The notes beneath the pieces were generated by a model that had not been told where the DNA came from, made no database searches, and saw nothing but the letters and a program-made list of their open reading frames with translations. Below, piece after piece: positions 46,002 to 54,611 of a stretch of 64,000 nucleotides of DNA (the stretch's first letter is position 1; each line of letters begins with the position of its first letter). The position numbers and the translations under genes are program-made. Source of the stretch: Roseburia sp. AM59-24XD (GTDB lineage Bacteria > Bacillota > Clostridia > Lachnospirales > Lachnospiraceae); the NCBI RefSeq assembly GCF_003478445.1, contig NZ_QUET01000019.1, forward strand, positions 1 through 64,000, in the 5' to 3' direction.

Positions 46002-47319
46002 TATCATTTCATCTGTGATAGACATCGCTCTATTATATTTATATCTGAATTTATTTTTAAGCAGTCCTAAAAAACAGTTACCAAAATCCCTTGTTTTTTC
46101 CTGTTTCCTATTTGTCGAGATTATTTTATATAACGCGAACAGACTGCTTATATCGAACCAAACCATGGCGAAACCATTGCTTTTGATCACCATAGGATGT
46201 CTGACTACCGTTATTCTCACGTACCTCTATCCATATTGCACATTTCGTAATAGATTATTTGTCTCAGTCAGTTTTCAGTTGATTTGTGGTCTTGGGGGAA
46301 ATGCTGACTTATTTTTTCTATCCATATGTTTCCCTCATACGGCAGCTTTAATCTCTGATATACAGCTCTCATTTATTTCACAATTTTGTATTTGGTTTTT
46401 TTGTTTTCTGTTTCGTCAATTATGGCATAAGAAATACAAAAGCCAAAGTGTTTCTTATAATCTGTTGATCATATTAACACCATTTTTATCCTTTATTATT
46501 TTAATTGTCATAATACAATGTTTTTTATCTTCCGGAAATGCCATCGCAGATGCATATTATATCACCGTCCTGATCTGTTTATTATCCTTAAATATTGTAA
46601 ATTATTATTTATTGGACAATGTAATACAAGTCGCCACATTAAAAGAAAAAGAGCGGGAGCTCTCCAAACAGGTAGATTTTCAAACAACAAAATATCAACA
46701 GCTCTCATCCGCTTACCGTAATACGCGAAGTTTGTTGCACGATACAAAAAAACACTTTTTTTATATCCAAAACTGTATCGAAGCACAACATTATACAGAT
46801 GTAATCTCTTATATTCAAAACGCTCTTGACCATCTGGAGCAAAACTATAGCCGCATCAACACTGGCAACTTAGTGATTGATGCTTTTGTAAGCAATTATA
46901 TGACGATTGCGCAGAATGAAAACATTCAGTTCGATACAAAGATACAGATCATCCCTTCCCGCATCCCGACAGACGATTATGATCTGTGTATTATCATTGG
47001 AAATTTGTTAGATAATAGTCTGAATGCAACCAGAGGAATCCCCTCTCCCCACCCCAGAAAAATATATACAGAACTTTTTACTACGAAATTGGAATTTATT
47101 ATTCATATCAAAAATACATGTCAACCAAAGCTGAAATCATCACCTGCCAGTCAAAGTACCCACGAACTTTATCATGGATATGGCCTTACCAATGTGAGAT
47201 CACTGGTCAAAAAATATGACGGAACGTATTCTTGCTTTACAAAAGATTATACATTTGAAACCATTATTGTAATTCCCATAAAATCATCTGACGCACTGCC
47301 GGTTTCAAACCATGTTTAA
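45991..47319 (+). CDS. agrC: GHKL sensor histidine kinase (AgrC-like)
   Basis: The 442-residue protein has six to seven N-terminal membrane helices (to about 210), a coiled-coil linker, the phospho-acceptor His250 in SLLHDTKKHF, and a GHKL ATPase domain with N box IGNLLDNSLNA and G box YGLTNVRSL. This is the AgrC/ComD design, which senses a cyclic peptide through the membrane part. GGAGGTAACC precedes the ATG, and the start overlaps the response regulator by 11 bp. Gene order is B-A-C, with D divergent. Confidence 0.92.
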   Translation: MVFDIISSVIDIALLYLYLNLFLSSPKKQLPKSLVFSCFLFVEIILYNANRLLISNQTMAKPLLLITIGCLTTVILTYLYPYCTFRNRLFVSVSFQLICGLGGNADLFFLSICFPHTAALISDIQLSFISQFCIWFFCFLFRQLWHKKYKSQSVSYNLLIILTPFLSFIILIVIIQCFLSSGNAIADAYYITVLICLLSLNIVNYYLLDNVIQVATLKEKERELSKQVDFQTTKYQQLSSAYRNTRSLLHDTKKHFFYIQNCIEAQHYTDVISYIQNALDHLEQNYSRINTGNLVIDAFVSNYMTIAQNENIQFDTKIQIIPSRIPTDDYDLCIIIGNLLDNSLNATRGIPSPHPRKIYTELFTTKLEFIIHIKNTCQPKLKSSPASQSTHELYHGYGLTNVRSLVKKYDGTYSCFTKDYTFETIIVIPIKSSDALPVSNHV

Positions 47320-47359
47320 AGCAAGATCCGGATCCACACCCTAAAATTGCAATTATCCC

Positions 47360-47422
47360 GGAATATAACAATATGGACTCGTCACCATTTCCGGTAACCG
47401 GGAGTCCATATTGTTATATTCC
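47360..47422. repeat. Perfect 21 bp inverted repeat between convergent genes
   Basis: Positions 47360-47380 and 47402-47422 are exact inverted copies around a 21 nt loop that holds CCGG-TAA-CCGG. The convergent genes agrC and nfnB end on either side. There is no clear T-tract on either strand, so it may be a bidirectional terminator of unusual type or a scar at the island edge. Confidence 0.8.
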
Positions 47423-47467
47423 ATTTCAAGTAGATCAAAGCTTACTCAGCCACGGAACTATATTTCA

Positions 47468-48856
47468 TTATTTGCTCAGGAACTCATCAATTCCCTTTGC
47501 AGCTGCCTTACCGGCACCCATTGCAAGAATTACGGTTGCTGCACCTGTTACCGCATCACCACCGGCATATACGCCTTCCTTCGTGGTCTGACCGTTCTCC
47601 TCCTCTGCAATGATACATTTTCTCTTGTTGATCTCAAGCCCCTTTGTGGTAGAAGAGATCAGTGGATTCGGGCTGGTACCTAAGGACATGATAACCGTAT
47701 CTACATCCAGCGTAAATTCAGAACCTGCGATCTCAACCGGTCTTCTTCTTCCGGAATCATCCGGCTCTCCAAGCTCCATGCGGATACATGTCATGCCCTT
47801 AACACTTCCGTTCTCGTCAACAAGAATCTCGGTTGGATTGGTGAGGAGATCAAATACGATTCCCTCTTCCTTTGCATGATGTACTTCCTCGACTCTGGCA
47901 GGAAGCTCTTCCTCACTACGACGATATACGATATGAACCTCAGCGCCCAGACGAAGTGCTGTTCTTGCTGCATCCATTGCTACGTTACCACCACCAACGA
48001 CAGCAACCTTCTTGCCGGCAATAATCGGTGTATCATATTTATCATCAAATGCTTTCATCAGGTTACTTCTGGTCAGATACTCGTTTGCAGAGAATACTCC
48101 GTTGGCATTCTCACCCGGAATACCCATGAATCTAGGGAGTCCTGCTCCGGAACCAACAAATACCGCATCAAAGCCCTCGTCATTCAGAAGCTCATCAATC
48201 GTTGTTGCCTTACCGATAACAACATTTGTCTCGATCTTTACGCCCAGAGCCTTTACATTCTCTACCTCAGCCGCTACGACACGATCTTTTGGCAGACGGA
48301 ACTCAGGGATTCCGTAGGAAAGAACACCACCGGCCTTATGAAGTGCCTCAAAGATTGTTACATCGTAGCCAAGCTTTGCCAGATCACCGGCACAGGTAAG
48401 TCCTGCAGGACCGGAACCGATCACGGCAACCTTCTTGCCCTTCTTCTCGACAGCTGCTTCCGGCTTGATTCCCTGCTCTCTTGCAGTATCAGCCACATAA
48501 CGCTCCAGCTTACCGATGGATACGGCATCACCCTTGATGCCGCGTACACACTTAGACTCACACTGGCTCTCCTGTGGACATACACGACCACAGACAGCAG
48601 GGAGGGCGGAATATTTGCTGATCACCTTGTAAGCACCGGCAACATTATCCTCTCCAACTTCTTTGATGAATCCCGGAATGTCAATATTAACCGGACATCC
48701 CTGAACGCAGCGTGGATTCTTACACTGCAGGCAGCGTGTTGCCTCTGCCATTGCTTCTTCTTTGTTGTATCCCAGACAAACCTCATCGAAGTTTGTAGCA
48801 CGTACCTTTGGATCCTGCTCTCTGACAGGAATTCTCTTCATAACATCTACTTCCAT
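47468..48856 (-). CDS. nfnB: NfnB subunit (GltD/GltA-like) of NADH-dependent ferredoxin:NADP+ oxidoreductase
   Basis: The 462-residue protein belongs to the glutamate synthase small-subunit family. N-terminal cysteines for two [4Fe-4S] clusters are seen in CLQCKNPRCVQGCPVNIDIPGF and CGRVCPQESQCESKCVRG. FAD (VIGSGPAGLTCAGDLA) and NAD(P) (VVGGGNVAMDAARTALRLG) sites follow. The preceding gene is the NfnA partner. That pairing is known for electron-bifurcating NfnAB, which couples NADPH, NAD+ and ferredoxin, and no glutamate synthase large subunit is near. The start at 48856 follows GAGG. Confidence 0.85.
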   Translation of the reverse strand: MEVDVMKRIPVREQDPKVRATNFDEVCLGYNKEEAMAEATRCLQCKNPRCVQGCPVNIDIPGFIKEVGEDNVAGAYKVISKYSALPAVCGRVCPQESQCESKCVRGIKGDAVSIGKLERYVADTAREQGIKPEAAVEKKGKKVAVIGSGPAGLTCAGDLAKLGYDVTIFEALHKAGGVLSYGIPEFRLPKDRVVAAEVENVKALGVKIETNVVIGKATTIDELLNDEGFDAVFVGSGAGLPRFMGIPGENANGVFSANEYLTRSNLMKAFDDKYDTPIIAGKKVAVVGGGNVAMDAARTALRLGAEVHIVYRRSEEELPARVEEVHHAKEEGIVFDLLTNPTEILVDENGSVKGMTCIRMELGEPDDSGRRRPVEIAGSEFTLDVDTVIMSLGTSPNPLISSTTKGLEINKRKCIIAEEENGQTTKEGVYAGGDAVTGAATVILAMGAGKAAAKGIDEFLSK

Positions 48857-48946
48857 ATCTATCCTCATTTCTGCATGCGATTTTCATTGTTCCTATTGAT
48901 GTATATGCCTGAAACAGCACATTCACTGTTCCTGATGCACAAAACA

Positions 48947-49825
48947 TTAGTGGCACTGGCCACATCCGCCGTGATGGGTCTCTCCCTCTTCAAAACGAAG
49001 CTTTGCACGACCTTCCTCTGTCTTGTACATTATCTGACGCTTCATTGCCTGATCAAAGTCTACCAGATGACCGTCAAACTCAGGACCGTCTACACAGGCA
49101 AACTTAATCTCATCGCCAACCTTCAGACGGCATGCGCCACACATACCGGTTCCGTCTACCATGATCGGATTCATGCTGACGATTGTCGGAATATTCATTT
49201 CCTTTGTCAGCAGGCAGACAAATTTCATCATGATCATTGGTCCGATCGCAACCACTCTTGTATAGCTCTTGCCCTGTGCATAAAGATCCTTGATCTTGTC
49301 ACAGCCATTTCCCTTGAACTCATAAGAGCCATCATCTGTTGCAATATAAAGGTTTGCTGCCACTTTGCGCATCTCATCCTCAAGAATCAGGATATCCTTT
49401 GTTCTTGCACCAATGATAACATCAACGTCAACACCATGCTCCTTCATCCACTTAACCTGTGGATAAACAGGTGCGGTACCAACACCGCCACATACGAAAA
49501 GGATCTTCTCCTTCTTTAACTCTTCGATCGGCATCTCGATCAGCTCGGAAGGACATCCCAAAGGTCCAACAAAGTCCTCAAAGCTCTCTCCGACCTCATA
49601 CTCTGCCATTTCCATTGTAGAAGCTCCTACCGTCTGAAAAACGATGGTAACTGTCCCTTTCTCTCTGTCATAATCGCAGACAGTCAGTGGAATACGCTCT
49701 CCTTCCTCATCCATTTTTACGATGACAAACTGTCCGGGCTGGCAGTGTTTTGCCACTCTGGGTGCCTCAATATCCATGAGCCAGATATTGTTGGCAAGAT
49801 ACTCTTTTTTAACAATCTTAAACAT
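48947..49825 (-). CDS. nfnA: NfnA subunit (DHOD electron-transfer-like flavoprotein)
   Basis: The 292-residue protein has a ferredoxin-reductase fold: FAD site near IPLTVCDYDREKGTVTI, NAD site in ILFVCGGVGTAPVYPQVKWMKEHG, and a [2Fe-2S] site GTGMCGACRLKVGDEIKFACVDGPEFDG. It ends in a short His/Cys tail (HHGGCGQCH). It is the NAD-binding half of NfnAB. GGAGG precedes the ATG. Confidence 0.86.
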   Translation of the reverse strand: MFKIVKKEYLANNIWLMDIEAPRVAKHCQPGQFVIVKMDEEGERIPLTVCDYDREKGTVTIVFQTVGASTMEMAEYEVGESFEDFVGPLGCPSELIEMPIEELKKEKILFVCGGVGTAPVYPQVKWMKEHGVDVDVIIGARTKDILILEDEMRKVAANLYIATDDGSYEFKGNGCDKIKDLYAQGKSYTRVVAIGPMIMMKFVCLLTKEMNIPTIVSMNPIMVDGTGMCGACRLKVGDEIKFACVDGPEFDGHLVDFDQAMKRQIMYKTEEGRAKLRFEEGETHHGGCGQCH

Positions 49826-49886
49826 AATGAGCCTCCATTTTCTTGTGTGATAACAGCTTTTTCCTTAAAAAAGCTAATTTATTTCA

Positions 49887-50384
49887 TCAGCATTTCCCGA
49901 TAGAAAAAACTGATAAATCCTTGCATGTTGATAAAAAACTGTTGGAATACCGGTGATCATCGCTGACATTATCGCCAAACCATTCCGGTGGTTCAAACCT
50001 CTGTGCATCCTCCTGATCAACAAACTCAACCTCAATAAAGACGAGTCCCTCCAATACTCCATGAAAGATATCAAGCTCTCCGGTATGTCCGTCCGGCAGC
50101 GGGATGATATAGCGGTCCTTAATAATCAGACTGCCATCCACCTTTCTGCGAAGATGCTCATAACCATCCTTATGAAGTGGTGCCTCAATCTCCTGATTGA
50201 CACGAACCCCCTCCTGTCCTTCAAGCCCGATGCGAGACTTGTAGGTTAAAATATACCGGTCATTGCTCTTTCGGATACGGAGCACGGGATCTGTGCAGAG
50301 ATACCCCTGTTCCATATGCTTCACGGAATACTGTGTGAGGTTCTCCGGAAGCTTTCGTACCAGAAACTTTTTCTCAATTTCCAT
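49887..50384 (-). CDS. CYTH-domain protein (inorganic triphosphatase-like)
   Basis: The 165-residue protein begins MEIEKKFLV, the ExExK motif of CYTH/triphosphate tunnel enzymes, with basic and acidic strands (LRIRKSNDRYILTYKS, HTGELDIFHGVLEGLVFIEVEF). Short bacterial CYTH proteins usually hydrolyse tripolyphosphate. The end, DDHRYSNSFLSTCK, is slightly longer than usual. Confidence 0.85.
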   Translation of the reverse strand: MEIEKKFLVRKLPENLTQYSVKHMEQGYLCTDPVLRIRKSNDRYILTYKSRIGLEGQEGVRVNQEIEAPLHKDGYEHLRRKVDGSLIIKDRYIIPLPDGHTGELDIFHGVLEGLVFIEVEFVDQEDAQRFEPPEWFGDNVSDDHRYSNSFLSTCKDLSVFSIGKC

Positions 50385-50407
50385 ATATGCTCTCCAAACT
50401 CTGATAA

Positions 50408-50581
50408 CTACAGTGCCTTCTCGGCTGCAGCCTTGGCATTCTTAGACTTGCGCCAACGGATTCCTAACAGGATCGCTGCATACGCAACAGCCGCACTGAC
50501 CAGTGCCTTGATCAGATACCAAAGAAATGCTCCTCCAAAGGTGAGATCAGCAATCGACTTTGCTAAAAGTACAGGAACCAT
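50408..50581 (-). CDS. Small single-pass membrane protein, 57 residues
   Basis: On the minus strand AAAGGAGGAATTGAT leads into an ATG at 50581. The product starts MVPVLLAKSIADLTFGG, has a hydrophobic helix (about 18-42) and a Lys/Ala-rich tail ending EKAL. The strong ribosome binding site, the membrane helix with a positive cytoplasmic end and the exact fit between hisIE and the CYTH gene support a real gene. The function is unknown. Confidence 0.65.
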   Translation of the reverse strand: MVPVLLAKSIADLTFGGAFLWYLIKALVSAAVAYAAILLGIRWRKSKNAKAAAEKAL

Positions 50582-50607
50582 ATCAATTCCTCCTTTCCAT
50601 AGATCAA

Positions 50608-51870
50608 TTAACGTCTGTTCACTAACTCCTTCATAACATCATTCCAATCCAGACCGCATTCTACCATCAATACCATGGTGTGATACAGCAGGTCTGCAAT
50701 CTCGTATTTTAACTCCTCCGCATCCGGATTCTTCGCGGCGATCACCATCTCGGTCGCCTCTTCTCCGCATTTCTTGAGGATCTTGTCAATTCCCTTGTCA
50801 AAAAGATAATTAGTATAAGAGCCTTCCTTCGGATGCTCCTTCCTGCCGCGGATCACATCGTAATCCTCGGTAAGCACCGTCAATGGATTGGTATCCACAT
50901 AATCCCTGCTGGCAAGCTCTGTAAAGAAGCAGCTTCTGTTGCCGGTATGGCAGGCTGCCCCAATCTGACGCACCTTTGCAAGGATCGTATCATTATCGCA
51001 GTCGATCATAAGCTTTTTGACATACTGATAATGTCCGGAGGTGTCTCCCTTGCACCACAGCTCCTGACGGCTGCGGCTGTAATAAGTCATCTTTCCGGTC
51101 TCCAGTGTATGGCGGAAGGATTCTTCATTCATATAGGCTACCATCAGTACCTCATTGGTACGATAGTCCTGAACCACTGCCGGGATCAGTCCGTTATCCA
51201 TCAGCTTGAAATCGGCAAAATCAACCGCAGACTCAAAAACTGCCACATCGATCCCATTCTCCTTCAGGCTTCGTTTCGCTTTATAGATATCTTTTTCTTC
51301 GAAGTAATTCGTGGATACTCCCAGAACCTTGTCAAGCCCCATCAGCTCTGCAAGGTCATTTCGGATCAATCCATCGCGGATCAGCACCTCTGCCTTACAG
51401 CCGGACACTGCCTGAATAAGCTTCTCGGTCACATCCACATGCTTGAGGATCACCATGCCAAAGCCCATATCATAATACTGATTCAGCTGCTCTGCCGTAT
51501 GCGGATCTCTCTGCATATCGATCTCAATCGCAAGCTTATCCTTGTCAAAGCGCGCCAGGATCTCCGTAAGCTCCTTCTCCACCGGAAGTACCGCCCTGCG
51601 CATAACAATGCGGGATGCACCGGTATAAAGAGCCTTCTTGGCATCCTCAAATCGGTTCACATGAACCCCCGCCATAAACGGAATGTCAATGTCCTTCTCA
51701 ATCTCTCTCAGTGTGTGTAGAAACTCCTCATGGGATGCTTCATCGCCGGTAAAATTATACAAATAAAGACTGTCTGCTCCCTCGCAGCAATACCGGTCAG
51801 CCAGTGTGACAATGCTTGAGGAAAGCTCATTCTCTCCGTTGATAAATGGTATTATCTTCTTCTGACTCAT
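50608..51870 (-). CDS. hisIE: HisIE with an N-terminal HisA/HisF-like barrel
   Basis: The 420-residue product has a C-terminal phosphoribosyl-AMP cyclohydrolase (His[39 protein letters not shown], about 265-320) and phosphoribosyl-ATP diphosphatase (His[35 protein letters not shown]). The first 220 residues look like a HisA/HisF (beta/alpha)8 barrel ([28 protein letters not shown]). The usual first catalytic Asp (IIPxxD) is replaced: the sequence reads [10 protein letters not shown] second Asp remains in [10 protein letters not shown]. The barrel is therefore probably inactive or altered. It ends the his series. Confidence 0.9.
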   Translation of the reverse strand: MSQKKIIPFINGENELSSSIVTLADRYCCEGADSLYLYNFTGDEASHEEFLHTLREIEKDIDIPFMAGVHVNRFEDAKKALYTGASRIVMRRAVLPVEKELTEILARFDKDKLAIEIDMQRDPHTAEQLNQYYDMGFGMVILKHVDVTEKLIQAVSGCKAEVLIRDGLIRNDLAELMGLDKVLGVSTNYFEEKDIYKAKRSLKENGIDVAVFESAVDFADFKLMDNGLIPAVVQDYRTNEVLMVAYMNEESFRHTLETGKMTYYSRSRQELWCKGDTSGHYQYVKKLMIDCDNDTILAKVRQIGAACHTGNRSCFFTELASRDYVDTNPLTVLTEDYDVIRGRKEHPKEGSYTNYLFDKGIDKILKKCGEEATEMVIAAKNPDAEELKYEIADLLYHTMVLMVECGLDWNDVMKELVNRR

Positions 51871-51899
51871 AAATTAAACGCCTTTCTCTGCTTAAAATC

Positions 51900-52490
51900 C
51901 TATAAACTTCCCTTGGTGGAAAGTACCTCCTGTATCCTGTCATCATATTGGACTGCCTTGTCAAGTGCCTTTGCAAATGCCTTGAAGGCTGCCTCAATGA
52001 TATGATGATTATTCTCTCCGTCTAACATTTTAAGATGCAGGTTCATCTCAGCACCATAGCTGACCGCATAGAAAAACTCATGCACCATCTCCGTATCAAA
52101 ATCGCCGACCTTCGGAACGGTCAGAGGCATATAAAACTTCAGATAAGGTCTGCCGGACAGATCCAGTGCACAAAGCATCAGGGTTTCGTCCATCGGCAGC
52201 ATGCAGTCACCAAACCGGCGGATGCCCTTCTTATCTCCGACCGCCTGCCGGATCGCCTGTCCCAGCACAATGCCGGTATCCTCGATCGTATGATGGGAAT
52301 CCACCTCAAGATCGCCCTTCACATCTACCGTCAGATCAAACAGACCATGTCTTGCAAAGCTGTTGAGCATATGATCAAAAAATCCAATGCCCGTGTGGAT
52401 GTCTGCCTTTCCGGTTCCATCCAGATCGATCGCAATATGAACATTTGTCTCACCGGTCACCCGGCTGATATCCGCTTTTCTCTCCTGCAC
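51900..52490 (-). CDS. hisB: Imidazoleglycerol-phosphate dehydratase
   Basis: The 196-residue monofunctional enzyme shows the two metal-binding His motifs, [16 protein letters not shown] and [15 protein letters not shown], and later [13 protein letters not shown] and [17 protein letters not shown]. No HisB phosphatase domain is fused, as usual outside enterobacteria. Confidence 0.96.
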   Translation of the reverse strand: MQERKADISRVTGETNVHIAIDLDGTGKADIHTGIGFFDHMLNSFARHGLFDLTVDVKGDLEVDSHHTIEDTGIVLGQAIRQAVGDKKGIRRFGDCMLPMDETLMLCALDLSGRPYLKFYMPLTVPKVGDFDTEMVHEFFYAVSYGAEMNLHLKMLDGENNHHIIEAAFKAFAKALDKAVQYDDRIQEVLSTKGSL

Positions 52491-52564
52491 TTTTCCGCCT
52501 CCTTATGTCCCTCCCGGACACTTGTTGAAAATAATTATACACTAACGCTTTCAATTGCGCAACG

Positions 52565-53860
52565 TTACTTTTCCTCGAACCGCACGGCAATCGAGTTGGC
52601 ATGAGCAGTCAGCTTCTCCGCCTTTGCAAACTTCTCGATATCCTCATGAACAAGTGCTAATGCTTCCTCCGAGTAAGAAATGATGCTTGATTTCTTGACG
52701 AAATCATCCACGGAAAGCGGTGAAAAGAACTTCGCGGTTCCGTTGGTTGGTAATATATGGTTTGGTCCTGCAAAGTAATCACCGAGTGGCTCACTGCTGT
52801 ACTCACCGAGGAAGATTGCTCCTGCATTACGGATCCTTGTCATCGTGTCGAACGGATTGGCTGTCATGATCTCCAGATGCTCGGATGCGATCTCGTTTGC
52901 CGTATCAACGGCATCCTGCATGTTGTCTGCAACCAGAATATATCCATAGGAATCTAACGACTTCCGGATGATCTCCTTGCGGGAAAGCTGTGCCACAAAA
53001 CCGTCAACTTCCTCAGATACTTTCTTAGCAAGTTCCATGCTTGTTGTGATCAGGATCGCACTGGCAAGCTCATCATGCTCTGCCTGTGATAAAAGATCGG
53101 CTGCCACATATCTCGGGTTCGCAGTCTCATCTGCCAGCACAAGGATCTCACTTGGTCCTGCAATAGAATCAATGCTGACATAACCGTATACGGTTCTCTT
53201 GGCAAGTGCCACAAAGATATTGCCCGGTCCGACGATCTTATCGACCTTCTGAATGCTCTCAGTGCCATAAGCAAGTGCTGCGATCGCCTGCGCACCGCCG
53301 ACCTTGTAGATCTCATCTACGCCGGCTTCATTTGCGGCAACTAATGTTACCGGATATACCTTTCCATCCTTTCCCGGAGGTGTTGTCATCACAATGCGGT
53401 CTACACCGGCAACCTTTGCCGGCATTACATTCATCAGTACAGAGGAAGGATACACTGCCTTTCCACCCGGCACATAGACACCGACTCTCTCAAGCGGTGT
53501 GATCTTCTGACCAAGCAAAGTACCGTCCGGCTTGCTGTCAAACCAGCTGTAGCGAACCTGCTTCTCATGGTAGGAACGGATGTTGACAAGTGCCTTGCGG
53601 ATCACATCGATCAGCTCTTCATCCACCTGTGTGTAAGCCTCCTCAATCTCCTCCTTTGTAACACGGATCGTCTCCGGTGTGATCTTCACTCCGTCAAATT
53701 TCTCTGTGTACTCAAAAAGCGCTGCGTCCTTTTTTACTTTTACGGCGTTTAATATTTCGTCTACCGCATCCTGATATTTACCGTACTGATTCGGACTTCT
53801 TTTCAGCATGTTTTCCAAAATATTGTTTTTCTCTTTTTCTGTCAGTGTAACGATCCGCAT
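52565..53860 (-). CDS. hisD: Histidinol dehydrogenase
   Basis: The 431-residue enzyme carries out the last two steps of histidine synthesis. Visible motifs are PGGKAVYPSSVLMNVMPAKVAGV, VGPGNIFVALAKR, IAGPSEILVLADETANP, and AGAIFLGEYSSEPLGDYFAGPNHILPT with the zinc and catalytic residues. Confidence 0.97.
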   Translation of the reverse strand: MRIVTLTEKEKNNILENMLKRSPNQYGKYQDAVDEILNAVKVKKDAALFEYTEKFDGVKITPETIRVTKEEIEEAYTQVDEELIDVIRKALVNIRSYHEKQVRYSWFDSKPDGTLLGQKITPLERVGVYVPGGKAVYPSSVLMNVMPAKVAGVDRIVMTTPPGKDGKVYPVTLVAANEAGVDEIYKVGGAQAIAALAYGTESIQKVDKIVGPGNIFVALAKRTVYGYVSIDSIAGPSEILVLADETANPRYVAADLLSQAEHDELASAILITTSMELAKKVSEEVDGFVAQLSRKEIIRKSLDSYGYILVADNMQDAVDTANEIASEHLEIMTANPFDTMTRIRNAGAIFLGEYSSEPLGDYFAGPNHILPTNGTAKFFSPLSVDDFVKKSSIISYSEEALALVHEDIEKFAKAEKLTAHANSIAVRFEEK

Positions 53861-53896
53861 AGTTTCTTCCTCCTTGTATCGTTGTCATAAATTTGA

Positions 53897-54547
53897 TTAT
53901 TCCTGATTGGCTGAAACGATCTTTTTGAGATCCTTTACAAGCTTCGTGATCCGCTCATGCTCCATCTTCATGCTCACCTCGTTGACTACGACACGGGCTG
54001 ACAAAGGACAGATCTCCTCAAGCACCTTGAGACCGTTTTCCTTCAGAGTTGAGCCTGTCTCGACAATATCCACGATCACCTCAGACAGACCAACGATCGG
54101 GGCAAGCTCGACCGAACCGTTCAGCTTGATGATCTCTACCGTCTGATGCTTTGTATTATAGAAGTAGTCCTTTGCGATCCGTGGATACTTGCTTGCCACA
54201 CGGATCAAAGAACCATCGTTTAACTTCTCTCTGGCACTCTCCGGACCTGCCACGCACATCCGGCACTTGCCAACATTCAGATCAAGCACCTCATAAAGCT
54301 TGCGTCCTGCCTCCAGAATCGTATCCTTTCCGACCACGCCGATATCTGCCGCTCCCATCTCCACATAGGTCGGCACGTCTGTTGCCTTGGAAAGGAAGAA
54401 GCGGTAACCTAACTCCTCATTTACAAAAATAAGTTTTCTTGTCTTCTCGTCCTTCATCTCCTCGCAGGTGATCCCGATCTGCTCTAAAAGACTTAATGTG
54501 TGCTTTGCCAGTCGTCCCTTTGCAAGGGCAAATGTAATATATCTCAT
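53897..54547 (-). CDS. hisG: ATP phosphoribosyltransferase, short form
   Basis: The 216-residue short HisG lacks the C-terminal regulatory ACT-like domain and so needs HisZ, whose gene lies just upstream. ALAKGRLAKHTLSLLEQIG, YVEMGAADIGVVGKDTILE and VDIVETGSTLKENGL are characteristic. Confidence 0.96.
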   Translation of the reverse strand: MRYITFALAKGRLAKHTLSLLEQIGITCEEMKDEKTRKLIFVNEELGYRFFLSKATDVPTYVEMGAADIGVVGKDTILEAGRKLYEVLDLNVGKCRMCVAGPESAREKLNDGSLIRVASKYPRIAKDYFYNTKHQTVEIIKLNGSVELAPIVGLSEVIVDIVETGSTLKENGLKVLEEICPLSARVVVNEVSMKMEHERITKLVKDLKKIVSANQE

Positions 54548-54611
54548 CTCTTCACTCCGTTCTTCTGCATGTTGTGATTTATCTCATCCGGCCATCTCTC
54601 ATCAATATACT

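Noticed and set aside
47876..49519. A 547-codon open frame on the plus strand opposite nfnA and nfnB
   Set aside because: It lies wholly antisense to two highly conserved genes, its product is rich in Cys/His/Leu as expected from a complementary frame, and it has no ribosome binding site or family motif.
47468..49825. Glutamate synthase (GltBD) assignment for the flavoprotein pair
   Set aside because: No large glutamate synthase subunit is nearby, and the partner is a DHOD electron-transfer-like flavoprotein, the pattern of NfnAB.
50833..51720. A 295-codon plus-strand frame opposite hisIE
   Set aside because: Antisense to a gene with unmistakable HisI and HisE motifs; no ribosome binding site.
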